This document shows positions 54,783-63,782 of a stretch of DNA of 64,000 bases, in pieces. Within the stretch, counting starts at the first letter, position 1. Every line of letters begins with the position of its first letter. The DNA is from Oceanobacillus zhaokaii. Lineage in GTDB: Bacteria; Bacillota; Bacilli; Bacillales; Amphibacillaceae. Both the position numbers and the translations under genes were made by a program. The DNA lies in the NCBI RefSeq assembly GCF_003352005.1, contig NZ_CP024848.1:629001-693000 (forward strand). The letters run 5' to 3'. The notes under the pieces are model-generated. The model was not told where the DNA came from, made no database searches, and saw only the letters and a program-made list of their open reading frames with translations.

Positions 54783-56204
54783 TTGATAAAAGTTAAGGTT
54801 AGTTTACAGCCCATTGTAAGTAAAATAAACTTACCCACTGTTTTGAAAACAGCGATACTTCCTGGTGACTCAACTGAAAGATTATTTATTGCAACCCAGG
54901 TAGGAGAAATCTTCTACATAGGAAACGGGACTATAAGGACTTTTATAGACATTCGTCCGCAAATCATAAAACTTGGTACTTCTGAACAAGGTGTTTCTAG
55001 TAGTGGATATGATGAACGGGGACTCTTAGGGTTAGCGTTTCATCCGGAATTTTATTATAATGGTCTGTTTTATCTTCATTATTCAGTAGCAGGAACACAG
55101 GGTCCAGGTGCTCTCTCTGAACCATTTAAGCCTAACCCGTGTGATCCGCGAACTTTAAAACTAAGATGGACAAATAGAGAAACTCAATATGATCATATTG
55201 ATACCATTGAAGAATGGGGTTTACAAACGAATGGCAGTCCTCAAAAACGGCGAACATTACTTAATATAAGAAGACCATTTTTTAATCATAACGGTGTAAA
55301 TAGCTTAAACTTTTCGCCTGAAACCGGAAACCTCGTGTTAACTACCGGAGATGGTGGTTCAGGCTACGATCCATTTAATTTAAGTCAGGACGATATGGAA
55401 ATCGCTGGTAAAATTATTGAGATTGATGTAGCGAAGAATACATTTATCAATAATCCGCCCGTAGTCACACGCTTTAATGAACTTCCTGTACCTATTCAGG
55501 AAACGCTGACGGTAATTGCCAAAGGTGTTCGCAATATACCGGGCATTTCATTTCAAAGGTTTTATAATCAGTATATTAAATATGTCGGAAATGTCGGACA
55601 GGATTTGGTAGAGTCGATTTTTTCATTCGTTCAGTATAAACCAATACCGGTTACTCAGCTTATTCAAGCTTCTTTAATGAAACCTACACCTGACCTAGAA
55701 GGAATTATTAACTTTGGCTGGCGGGGATGGGAAGGTGCTTTTCCCACTTCTTTCATAAGGAGATGCACTACAAACCCGGCTTTGGATGAGAAAACAATTG
55801 CATATTTCAATGAAGCAATAATTTCCTCGGTGAAGCGTATTCACCCAATCACTAGTTATTATCATAAAGATCCCCGACCCGATAAGTTTGGAGGAACTGC
55901 ACTTACAGGAGTGCAAGCCTACATGGGGAATGAAATCCCAAATTTAACAGGAAGCGTCGTTTTTACCGATCTTGCAACAGAATCTCAGCCGATTAGAGGG
56001 GGATTGGCTTTTACCAGGGTAAGTGCAGATTGCAAACTAAATGATTATAGTGTTATTGAAACCGATTATAATTTTGGGTCCGTGTCAGCTTATTATGTTA
56101 CTTTGGGAACGAATCTTGATCAAACAAGACTGTATTTAGGGGTATATCGATCTATGAAAGTGACTGATCTTAACCAAGGTACTGTTTATGAAATTGTTCC
56201 ATAA
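54783..56204 (+). CDS. Glucose/sorbosone dehydrogenase-like beta-propeller
   Basis: 473 residues from TTG 54783 (AAGGGGTG upstream). GSDH domain: RLFIATQVGEIFYIGNGTI (about residues 37-55), DERGLLGLAFHPEFYYNGLF (about 78-97), FFNHNGVNSLNFSPETGNLV (catalytic His region, about 178-197), TTGDGGSGYDP, FGWRGWEGAFP (about 314-324) and GGTALTGVQAYMG. Homologues use PQQ to oxidise sugars, usually outside the cell. No signal peptide is seen, so location and cofactor supply are unclear. No pqq genes are in the window. Single gene. Confidence 0.78.
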   Translation: MIKVKVSLQPIVSKINLPTVLKTAILPGDSTERLFIATQVGEIFYIGNGTIRTFIDIRPQIIKLGTSEQGVSSSGYDERGLLGLAFHPEFYYNGLFYLHYSVAGTQGPGALSEPFKPNPCDPRTLKLRWTNRETQYDHIDTIEEWGLQTNGSPQKRRTLLNIRRPFFNHNGVNSLNFSPETGNLVLTTGDGGSGYDPFNLSQDDMEIAGKIIEIDVAKNTFINNPPVVTRFNELPVPIQETLTVIAKGVRNIPGISFQRFYNQYIKYVGNVGQDLVESIFSFVQYKPIPVTQLIQASLMKPTPDLEGIINFGWRGWEGAFPTSFIRRCTTNPALDEKTIAYFNEAIISSVKRIHPITSYYHKDPRPDKFGGTALTGVQAYMGNEIPNLTGSVVFTDLATESQPIRGGLAFTRVSADCKLNDYSVIETDYNFGSVSAYYVTLGTNLDQTRLYLGVYRSMKVTDLNQGTVYEIVP

Positions 56205-56443
56205 TTTATAACTATAAAATTCCACTTAATTCCAAATAAAATGAACCGACATAATAAATAGAGAGCAATCATGTTCCCTCGTTTGTTTATTTTTCAAGAA
56301 ATAATAATCTGAACATTAATTGAGCAAAAAGGGTATCAACTTGTAAATTCAGCCTAAAAAGAATTGTTCCGGTTTTCACATCTCTTGAATCAATGTATAG
56401 TATTATATTTTACATCATGTTATTTAAAGAAAAGTGATTACCT

Positions 56444-56635
56444 ATGTACTCATTTGATAAAAGTAAAATGACTTCTTACCAAAAATACATAGCTGTGATG
56501 TATGATGGAAATTTCATGAAACACTATAGAAAGTTTAAGAAATACATAAAGTGGAAAAGATTCTTCATTTTACAGAAGACTAATGATCGGAGAGAAGGCA
56601 AGTACGAAGAACCTGCATTATCAAAAAATCTATGA
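56444..56635 (+). CDS. Small basic hypothetical protein (63 aa)
   Basis: Reads MYSFDKSKMTSYQKYIAVMY followed by KHYRKFKKYIKWKRFFILQK; Lys/Tyr/Phe-rich. The ribosome site is weak (AAAG). It ends six bases before a strong terminator, which favours a real transcript. No family recognised. Confidence 0.45.
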   Translation: MYSFDKSKMTSYQKYIAVMYDGNFMKHYRKFKKYIKWKRFFILQKTNDRREGKYEEPALSKNL

Positions 56636-56640
56636 TGTGG

Positions 56641-56681
56641 AGTCATACCACAAGTTCATTGAAATTGTGGTATGACTTTTC
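56641..56681 (+). terminator. Terminator
   Basis: AGTCATACCACAA GTTCATTGAAA TTGTGGTATGACT TTTC. Confidence 0.85.
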
Positions 56682-57117
56682 AATCACCTTCCAATAGAGT
56701 TTTTGTTGTATCTTTGGTTTGCGTTTTCGCAGGATATCAAACGATTCCCTGGACTTTTATGTTCACTATTTTTATACATACTAAAGATATATTAAAACTT
56801 ATAAGTGTTCTAAAGTATTTCAACATAGTGGTAATTGTCTATGCCTTTTTATAATATAATTCCAATAATATGTGCGATAGATTCTCTGGGATTGGTATGA
56901 AAGAGTCATAATATTTTGAGGGTAAATGTAGAGAAGGGCTATGATGAACTGGTCTTTCAAATCTCTATATTCCTCATTAAACAGCGAAAAAGTCAGTCGA
57001 GGTAATTCGTATAGTCATCTACTAAGAAAATGTTTTATGCTTTGCTCAAATCCTTGGGTTATCCTTCGTGCTTTTTGTAAATCATAAGATTGTATAATAA
57101 TAAAGGAGGATTTGTAT

Positions 57118-57276
57118 ATGAGACAAGATCAACAAGTGAAAAATAATTTGAGTTCGAGTATGAAACCAGGATTTGCCGGAACTGATACTAAAAAAGTAAA
57201 ACAGGAAATCCAAAAAGATGTGAGCGAAGGACAAGGTGCAATGACTTCCCGTGAGGCGGGAGCAATACGGGATTAA
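57118..57276 (+). CDS. Gamma-type SASP-like small protein (52 aa)
   Basis: 52 residues with a strong AAAGGAGG site. Reads MRQDQQVKNNLSSSMKPGFA, then GTDTKKVKQEIQKD and ends SREAGAIRD. The T-D-x-x-x-V-K-x-x spacing and Gln/Lys/Ser-rich, low-complexity composition recall gamma-type small acid-soluble spore proteins, a source of amino acids at germination. TSREAG also recalls the alpha/beta SASP end. Assignment tentative; gene itself likely real. Confidence 0.6.
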   Translation: MRQDQQVKNNLSSSMKPGFAGTDTKKVKQEIQKDVSEGQGAMTSREAGAIRD

Positions 57277-57384
57277 AAACCACTTTAGGTGTACCCCCGA
57301 AAAGTTAGAGTTTTAATTATGTACAGGACAATAGATAACAATCCAAAGAAATAAATAACTGTTGTCGAATTTAATTCTTAGATT

Positions 57385-57418
57385 AAAGGCGCTTTCCAGT
57401 ATTGGGAAAGCGCCTTTT
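57385..57418. terminator. Bidirectional hairpin between SASP-like and YkvS-like genes
   Basis: AAAGGCGCTTTCC AGTATT GGGAAAGCGCCTTTT, between convergent genes. Confidence 0.85.
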
Positions 57419-57433
57419 ACATGTTATTACCTA

Positions 57434-57613
57434 TCAGATAATTTCATAATTTTTATGTCCAACCACTGTCTTATCTCCTTCAAACTCTAAATCGGTAGAA
57501 TTTTCAGTAACCGTTACAATCACTGAATTTTGATAAATCTTTTCGACAATCCCCTTTACACCAGACTTAAATGAAATTTCGTCACCGATTCCTGCAATAT
57601 TATTTATTTCCAA
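57434..57613 (-). CDS. DUF2187 (YkvS-like) protein
   Basis: 59 residues from TTG 57613 (AAGGGTGGG upstream); an in-frame longer version adds 22 residues that do not look conserved. It reads GIGDEISFKSGVKGIVEKIY and ends in TVVGHKNYEII, the DUF2187/YkvS pattern (GD.I.F..G..G.VEK...NSVIV...VVNHK.YKI). SH3-like small barrel; function unknown, possibly RNA or DNA binding. Confidence 0.75.
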   Translation of the reverse strand: MEINNIAGIGDEISFKSGVKGIVEKIYQNSVIVTVTENSTDLEFEGDKTVVGHKNYEII

Positions 57614-57958
57614 TGTACGTCCCACCCTTACATAAAGTATCTGTTGGATTTTCAATTTTCTTTTCCTGCAATTTAACATCCAACGTAAAACATCTTATAT
57701 AAATTCCCCCATTTCAGGATTATAATTCCAGGTTACCGTAAAAAAGTAAGAGAAGTTTAAAAAAACATTATGATTTCATTAAAATTTTTGATGGTTTTGT
57801 TTGGTTGTCGGATTTCTTATGAATTGTTTATTTTTTGTTACAGGGACCAAAGCGTTTTTAAATAACATTTAGAGCCCTTTACTATACATAGAAATATTAC
57901 AAAATTTATTTCTGAATATGGGGGATTATATAAGGGTGTATATATAAGGAGGATTAAC

Positions 57959-59284
57959 ATGGCAGAGTCAAAAAAGGTAGAGAACAATATGAAATGGTGG
58001 CAATTATCTTTGTTTGGGGTTGGTTGTACGATTGGTACTGGCTTCTTTTTGGGCTCAAGTATCGGTATCGGGCAAGGGGGACCATCAATCGTCATAGCGT
58101 TCGTTTTGGCTGGTATCGCAACATATATTGTTTTCGACGCATTAGCCAGATTAACGGCAAGCCATCCTGAAAAGGGAGCATTCCGTACTTATGCGAAGCA
58201 GGCCTATGGTTCCTGGGCCGGGTTTAGTATTGGATGGATGTATTGGTTTGCAGAAGTACTAATTATGGGTAGTCAGCTTACTGCATTGTCTATTTTTTCA
58301 CGCTTTTGGTTTCCGAATATCCCTCTATGGTTATTTGCAATCGGGTATGCGATTCTGGGTCTTTTTGTATTGTTGGTTGGTGCGAAGAAGTTAACGAGTA
58401 TTGAAAATATATTTGCTGTGATAAAGCTTGCTGCAATTATTATGTTTATAGTCATAGCCGGGGCATTTGTTTTTGGTTTGTTTGATGGGGTAAAACAGTT
58501 ACATATACCCAGTAGCATGAACGAACTCTTTCCTACGGGATTTATGGGATTTTGGGCAAGTATGATTTTTGCCTTCTATGCATTCGGAGGTATAGAAGTG
58601 ATGGGTCTTATGGCCGTTCAACTAAAACAACCTAAAGAAGCCCCGAAATCAGGCAAAGTAATGATTTTATCGCTAGTAACTATTTATACTATCGCCTTGG
58701 TTTTTGCATTAGTTTTAGTGCCATGGGATGTTTTTAATACGAAGGAAAGTCCATTTATCGTTGCCCTTGAGGACTTTGATTTAGGGTTTGTCCCCCATAT
58801 TTTCAATGGTGCATTGATTGTTGCAGGTTTCTCAACCATGGTTGGGTCTTTCTATGGTGTAACTACTATCCTCGTTTCATTAGCTCAGGATGGAGATGCT
58901 CCTTCCCTTTTTGCAAAAGATGGGAAGTTGGCTGTACCGGTACCTACCTTAGGTTTACTTATTATAGGGATTGCCGGGTCAATCGTGATGTCTCTGGCAC
59001 TTCCAGATAAAATATACACCTATATAACTACAGGTGCAGGTTTAATGCTTCTTTACAACTGGTTATTCATCATCTTATCCGCCAGAAAGTTACAGAAGGA
59101 CAAACTAAAAGACCGAATTAAATACTTCGCTGGAATAGTATTGTTACTTGCAGGTATAAGCGGTACATTGGTTGATAAAACTAACCGACCTGGCCTTTTT
59201 ATCAGTCTAGGAATTGTTGGTTTAATAGGGATTTGCGCATTTTTTATGAACAGAAAATGGAAGAAGGAGGCTAAGGGCTATTAA
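57959..59284 (+). CDS. Amino acid permease (APC superfamily)
   Basis: 441 residues, 12 helices. The APC start WWQLSLFGVGCTIGTGFFLG (about residues 13-32; GxGxxxGTGFF substrate/ion site) is followed by helix 3 TASHPEKGAFRTYAKQAYG (about 62-80) and FYAFGGIEVMGLMAVQLKQP (helix 6). It takes up amino acids by proton symport; the exact substrate is unknown (AAT family). AGGAGG precedes the ATG. Its stop overlaps the end of the LysE gene by four bases on the other strand. Confidence 0.88.
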   Translation: MAESKKVENNMKWWQLSLFGVGCTIGTGFFLGSSIGIGQGGPSIVIAFVLAGIATYIVFDALARLTASHPEKGAFRTYAKQAYGSWAGFSIGWMYWFAEVLIMGSQLTALSIFSRFWFPNIPLWLFAIGYAILGLFVLLVGAKKLTSIENIFAVIKLAAIIMFIVIAGAFVFGLFDGVKQLHIPSSMNELFPTGFMGFWASMIFAFYAFGGIEVMGLMAVQLKQPKEAPKSGKVMILSLVTIYTIALVFALVLVPWDVFNTKESPFIVALEDFDLGFVPHIFNGALIVAGFSTMVGSFYGVTTILVSLAQDGDAPSLFAKDGKLAVPVPTLGLLIIGIAGSIVMSLALPDKIYTYITTGAGLMLLYNWLFIILSARKLQKDKLKDRIKYFAGIVLLLAGISGTLVDKTNRPGLFISLGIVGLIGICAFFMNRKWKKEAKGY

Positions 59285-59910
59285 TGCTCGATTAATAATA
59301 AGATCCCTTGCCATCCAAAGAAAAGGCCAAACCCAATGAGTGCCAAACCGGAAATGACTGCGATGCCAGTAAGTATGCGTTCGTTAAGTAATTTACGGAA
59401 GCCACTTGAAACTGCAGCCATAACAATGTCCCAGGTCAATAAACCGATAAAGATAGCACAGCTATATAGAATCAGAGTTTGGGCTCCATAACTGGATGCA
59501 GTTTTTGCGAGTACGGAACCATAAATACCTAACCAAAATAGGATTGTTAACGGATTTGTAATCGACATGATAAATCCTGCAAAGAATGATTTATATAAGG
59601 GTTCTGCAGACCTTTCATGACTTGCTTTTATTTCCTTAGCACTTACTATGCTTTCGATTCCGGTATAAATTAAAACAAATCCTCCAAATAACCATAAGAA
59701 TGTTTTTACAAATGGTGTATCAAGGACATGTACAACTCCCATATAGACAATTAGCATATATAACGCATCAGCAGTAATAGCTCCCAGTCCGACGAACCAA
59801 GCGGGAAAAAATCCCCCTTTGATTCCCCGATCCAGTTGGGCTGCGTTTACTGGACCAATTGGTGCCGCAAGTGATAAGCCTAAAAGAATATAACTGAAAA
59901 AAATACCCAA
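59281..59910 (-). CDS. LysE/RhtB-family amino acid exporter
   Basis: 209 residues from TTG 59910 (GAAGGAGTG upstream; an in-frame GTG at 59919 lies within the ribosome site). Six helices. LSLAAPIGPVNAAQLDRGIK (about residues 11-30) is the family signature, followed by FPAWFVGLGAITADALYM. It exports amino acids or small metabolites. B. subtilis YisU is a close-looking homologue by memory. It converges on the amino acid permease gene, giving an importer and exporter side by side. Confidence 0.85.
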   Translation of the reverse strand: MGIFFSYILLGLSLAAPIGPVNAAQLDRGIKGGFFPAWFVGLGAITADALYMLIVYMGVVHVLDTPFVKTFLWLFGGFVLIYTGIESIVSAKEIKASHERSAEPLYKSFFAGFIMSITNPLTILFWLGIYGSVLAKTASSYGAQTLILYSCAIFIGLLTWDIVMAAVSSGFRKLLNERILTGIAVISGLALIGFGLFFGWQGILLLIEH

Positions 59911-61220
59911 AGTTAACACTCCTTCAAAGATTGCTATGTACTATTTATCTATATTCATAAAGGAGTGCTTGTACAACTAAAAGAAAGGGAAATAAGTTTA
60001 AAGGCAGGACTTAGAAGGTTAACAATTCTAAAAATACTTAATGTGGGAATTTATGATGCATGTGTGACGAAGTAATGTTTCAAAGTTTATCATAAAAACG
60101 CCTAATAGGTTTATCTTTATATATTTATAATATCCATAAGAACTATGGACTTTTTTTAATTGATATAAATTAATCCAACTTGGGCTTTTATGTTATGTCC
60201 AAATTGACATATTGAGTATATGTCATGTAGAGAAAATTCTTTTTAAGAGGCTGTTTTACTCCAGCCCCTGCAGATTCCTTATAAGCCCAATTATTTGCGA
60301 TTATTTTGTTGATTTTTGTTCTTCTCGTTATAGTGGACATTATTGAGAAATTGATATTCATTTCCATCCGAAAACTCAACCAATACTCTTTGGTTTTGCA
60401 TGTTATTGTTTCCTTTACGATTTTCATGTTTTAAATTCTCGTTATCGTTTATAATAAGCCCTCCTTATTTTTAATACATTGCCATTTAGGGAATTATACC
60501 CGCGTGTCATAGCAAAATTGGCAATAAGTTTATATTGCCCCATTTCAAAAAAGTAACCCACTGAACCCTGAGTCTGGATACAGTACTAGCTATTATTTTT
60601 GAAGCAAAAGGGTAAAGTGGAGACATTTTAATAAAACAACGTTTTTAAAAAATTGTGCAGCTCAACAATAATAAGGGGTTACTTTAAAATTGAACTATTA
60701 TCAGAAAAATATGGATTTGAGAACTTAAAAGAAATTACCATAGAAAAGGTCTAATTTCTCAATATTAAGATTGAGAGAAATTGGACCTTTTTACGGATAT
60801 AAATATTTTCACTTTGGTGATAATTTTCAAAACTCTTTCTTAGTGTTTTTCCTTTGTTCAACGGTAGATATTGTTTGACATCAGTTTCAGAAAATCCTTG
60901 ATACATTGATTCCTTTTTTGCAAAAAAATATTTACCAAAAATTGGTTTTTAAGTTAATTTGAAAATTTCCCTCAACCCCTTGACACACTCTTGCTTAGAT
61001 GGGTAAAATAGTCCTTTGTTTTTAATGAATTATGATTGTATAACTTTATTTTAAGGGAAGGAGAAATCAATAGTTAGCATAGAGTTTCAAAGTCTATATC
61101 TTTTCATAATTAGTTAAAACAAATATAAAATATGGAATTATGAATGTTAATTACACATGGAAACTCCACATGAACTGATTTATTGGAGTATCTATTGAAT
61201 TTATAGGAGGTGGGGATATC
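59911..61220. other. Long intergenic region
   Basis: A minus-strand frame at 60188-60427 (MKIVKETITCKTKEYWLSFR) lacks a clear ribosome site, and I do not call it. A strong hairpin AAAGGTCTAATTTCTCAAT / ATTGAGAGAAATTGGACCTTTT lies at 60745-60792, after a gene-tail-like piece LSEKYGFENLKEITIEKV. The rest is AT-rich with the MHS-transporter promoter at 60980. Confidence 0.45.
60980..61009 (+). promoter_or_regulatory. Predicted sigma-A promoter of the MHS transporter
   Basis: -35 TTGACA (60980-60985), 18-base spacer, -10 TAAAAT (61004-61009). It leaves a leader of about 205 bases before the start codon. Confidence 0.5.
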
Positions 61221-62528
61221 ATGACTATTCCCGATAAGAAAATGCTTAGGCGTGTTGTAGCGTCAAGCTTAATTGGATCGACAATTGAATGGTATGATTT
61301 CTTTCTTTATGGTGTTGTAGCTGGTATTGTATTTAATCAGCTTTATTTCCCAACAGGTAATCTTTTCGTTTCCACGATGCTTGCTTTTGGAACATTTGCA
61401 GCTGGTTTTGTTGTAAGACCAGTCGGTGGTATAATATTTGGCCATTTTGGAGATAAAATTGGACGTAAAAGTATGCTAGTCTTGAGTCTAACGATAATGG
61501 GAATTAGTACAGCTTTGATGGCCTTTTTACCAACATATGGGCAAATAGGGATTATCGCGCCGATTTCCTTGGTGCTTTTACGTATGATTCAAGGGTTAGC
61601 ATTAGGAGGAGAATGGGGAGGAGCAGTCCTTATGACTTTCGAACATGCGCCTGAAAAAAAGCGAGGATTATATGCTAGTCTTCCTCAAATTGGTCTTGCC
61701 ATAGGTCTTTTATTAGCATCAGGAGTGGTAGGGCTATTGTCGCTATTACTTGCAGAAGATCAATTTCTCCAATGGGGATGGCGCATAGCTTTCGCGATTA
61801 GTGCACTATTAGTATTTTTAGGTTTATGGATTCGATTAAATGTGGATGAAAGTCCTGAATTCAAAAAGTTCAAAGGAGAAAAAGAAGATTCAGGCATTCC
61901 TATCAAAGAAATGTGGCGAGGGAATGTTGGAAATATCCTTGCAGGTATGGGAGCAAGGTATATTGACGGTGTTTTCTTCAATATTATGGGTGTCTTCTCC
62001 ATAACTTATCTTACGCAAAACATGGATATTTCACAAAATGTCGCCTTATTAGGTGTGTCTGCAGCAGCCTTCGTAATGTGTTTCTTTATTCCTATCTTTG
62101 GTTATATTTCAGACCGTTTTGGCAGAACACGGACATATTGGTATGGCAGCCTGGTTACAGGATTTTCTGCAATACCAGCTTTCTGGTTCATGTCAAATAG
62201 TGGTAGTAGCACATTAGTAATATGGTTATCCATCATTATTCCATTGGGTATTTTTTATGCCGCTGTTTATGGACCTGAAGCTGCATTATTTGCGGAACTA
62301 TTTGATGCCAAAGTGAGATACACTGGGATATCGTTTGTATACCAGTTTTCCGGAATATTTGCTAGTGGGCTGACACCTATGGTTGCTACTTATTTATTAA
62401 GTTTGAGTGATGGGTTCCCTACTTACCTTGTACTGTATGTTATTTTTGCAGGTATTCTCAGTGCATTTTCAGTACGTTGGATTTCCTTAAACAAAGCTAA
62501 ACAAGGGAATCTCGGCAACAATAGATAA
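61221..62528 (+). CDS. MHS-family MFS transporter
   Basis: 435 residues, 12 helices, metabolite:H+ symporter (ProP/KgtP/ShiA) family. The N-terminus SSLIGSTIEWYDFFLYGVVA (about residues 13-32) is the family signature. The loop 2-3 motif is GHFGDKIGRKSMLVLSL (about 74-90) and helix 5 GLALGGEWGGAVLMTFEHAP (about 124-143). Substrates in this family are carboxylates, proline/betaine or aromatic acids; not determinable here. AGGAGGTGGGG precedes the ATG. Single gene. Confidence 0.88.
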   Translation: MTIPDKKMLRRVVASSLIGSTIEWYDFFLYGVVAGIVFNQLYFPTGNLFVSTMLAFGTFAAGFVVRPVGGIIFGHFGDKIGRKSMLVLSLTIMGISTALMAFLPTYGQIGIIAPISLVLLRMIQGLALGGEWGGAVLMTFEHAPEKKRGLYASLPQIGLAIGLLLASGVVGLLSLLLAEDQFLQWGWRIAFAISALLVFLGLWIRLNVDESPEFKKFKGEKEDSGIPIKEMWRGNVGNILAGMGARYIDGVFFNIMGVFSITYLTQNMDISQNVALLGVSAAAFVMCFFIPIFGYISDRFGRTRTYWYGSLVTGFSAIPAFWFMSNSGSSTLVIWLSIIIPLGIFYAAVYGPEAALFAELFDAKVRYTGISFVYQFSGIFASGLTPMVATYLLSLSDGFPTYLVLYVIFAGILSAFSVRWISLNKAKQGNLGNNR

Positions 62529-62775
62529 ATATAATCATCTGTTCTATTAAAACTAGCTGTAGCGGACTGCTTCCCATGAAGCAACTCTCTACAGCTAGGC
62601 ATATTAATGATTACTCAACACAGCAAAGATTACCAAAACAAAAATATTACAATATAAAGGAAGTGATGCTCTTTCTGTTGGAAAGAGAGCTTTGATGTTT
62701 ATAGGAATACAGATAGATTTGGCTGCAAGGTACAGGTTGACAGATCTGGTGGCTACAATTAGCTCGTCTTTTCAT
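62529..62775. other. Intergenic hairpin region
   Basis: CTAGCTGTAG ... CTACAGCTAG (62550-62599) with an inner TGCTTC/GAAGCA pairing, no T tract. Probably a weak terminator for the MHS gene. Confidence 0.45.
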
Positions 62776-63741
62776 TTACTTTAACGAGAAAGAAGAGCCA
62801 TCAATAATTTCAATATCTTTTCTTGTTTTTACTTCATCCATTAATTTAAAAAGTGCCTCATCTTTCCACTTAGCTTCAATCATACAATCAATTTGTGGAA
62901 TACTACCCTTTATTACTTTAAGAAATTTGAAAAACATATCGATATCTACATAATCTGAATGATGGCGAAATGCATTATCACTCTTTGGACTTGATATATG
63001 CATTTTTATTGAGAGAGGAGAATGCCTCCATGTCTGCACAATTCTATTCCAATTGATTTCCCAATTTTCATCCTTGTGATGAGCCAGATGATGATGATAA
63101 TCAAAAACGAGAGGTATATTTAGTTTTTCACATAAGTAAAGTGTATCTTCTAAAGTAAAAGAAGTATCATCATTTTCAAGCATGATCATCTTTTGAATCA
63201 TTTTTGGAACATCCATCCAATTATCAACAAATCGTTCAAGTGAAATTTCGGTTTCTTTATAATTACCACCAACATGCATGACACAGCGATGCGTTGGATC
63301 AATCCCCATTGCTTTTAATAATAAGTAATGGAGCTTTAAGGTTCTTATTGAATTTTTCAAGATATGCTTCTCTTTAGAATTAATGATAACAAAATGATCG
63401 GGATGAAAATCAACTCTTATCTTATGATTTTTTGCGAAATCTCCAATCTCACGAAGCGGTTCTTTTAATGGCTTTATATAATTCCAATCAAGAAGCTCCT
63501 CGTGGTTGGCTAAAGGGATAAGGTGAGAGGTTAAACGATAGAAATGAATATCAGACGCTGCACTATGTTTTAACAATCTTAGTGTGTTGTGCAGGTTCGA
63601 AAGTGCAATACGTTCTAATTTGCGAATGGCAGCTTCCCGATCAGTAATTTTGTTGAATTGGGTAAACGTCATTGTTTGCGACGGCGATGCATTTTTTAGT
63701 TCCATACTCATTGCGACATAACCAAGCCGTACAATTGTCAT
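62776..63741 (-). CDS. uvsE: UV-damage endonuclease UvsE (UVDE)
   Basis: 321 residues from ATG 63741 (GAGGTGG upstream; a longer frame overlaps the neighbouring gene). TIM-barrel UVDE nuclease that nicks DNA 5' of UV photoproducts. Motifs: MTIVRLGYVAMS at the start, IRVDFHPDHFVIINS (about residues 117-131), CVMHVGGNYKE (metal His, about 165-175), MLENDDTSFTLED (about 197-209), PLVFDYHHHLAH (about 224-235), ISSPKSDNAFRHHSDYVDID and CMIEAKWK (late catalytic Glu). It lies 41 bases after a second UvsE-like gene on the same strand. Confidence 0.93.
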   Translation of the reverse strand: MTIVRLGYVAMSMELKNASPSQTMTFTQFNKITDREAAIRKLERIALSNLHNTLRLLKHSAASDIHFYRLTSHLIPLANHEELLDWNYIKPLKEPLREIGDFAKNHKIRVDFHPDHFVIINSKEKHILKNSIRTLKLHYLLLKAMGIDPTHRCVMHVGGNYKETEISLERFVDNWMDVPKMIQKMIMLENDDTSFTLEDTLYLCEKLNIPLVFDYHHHLAHHKDENWEINWNRIVQTWRHSPLSIKMHISSPKSDNAFRHHSDYVDIDMFFKFLKVIKGSIPQIDCMIEAKWKDEALFKLMDEVKTRKDIEIIDGSSFSLK

Positions 63742-63782
63742 TTTGTTCCACCTCATCCGTTTTATTGTTAAGTTCTTCACGG

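Noticed and set aside
60188..60427. 79-residue minus-strand frame
   Set aside because: No clear ribosome site or family; composition like non-coding AT-rich DNA.
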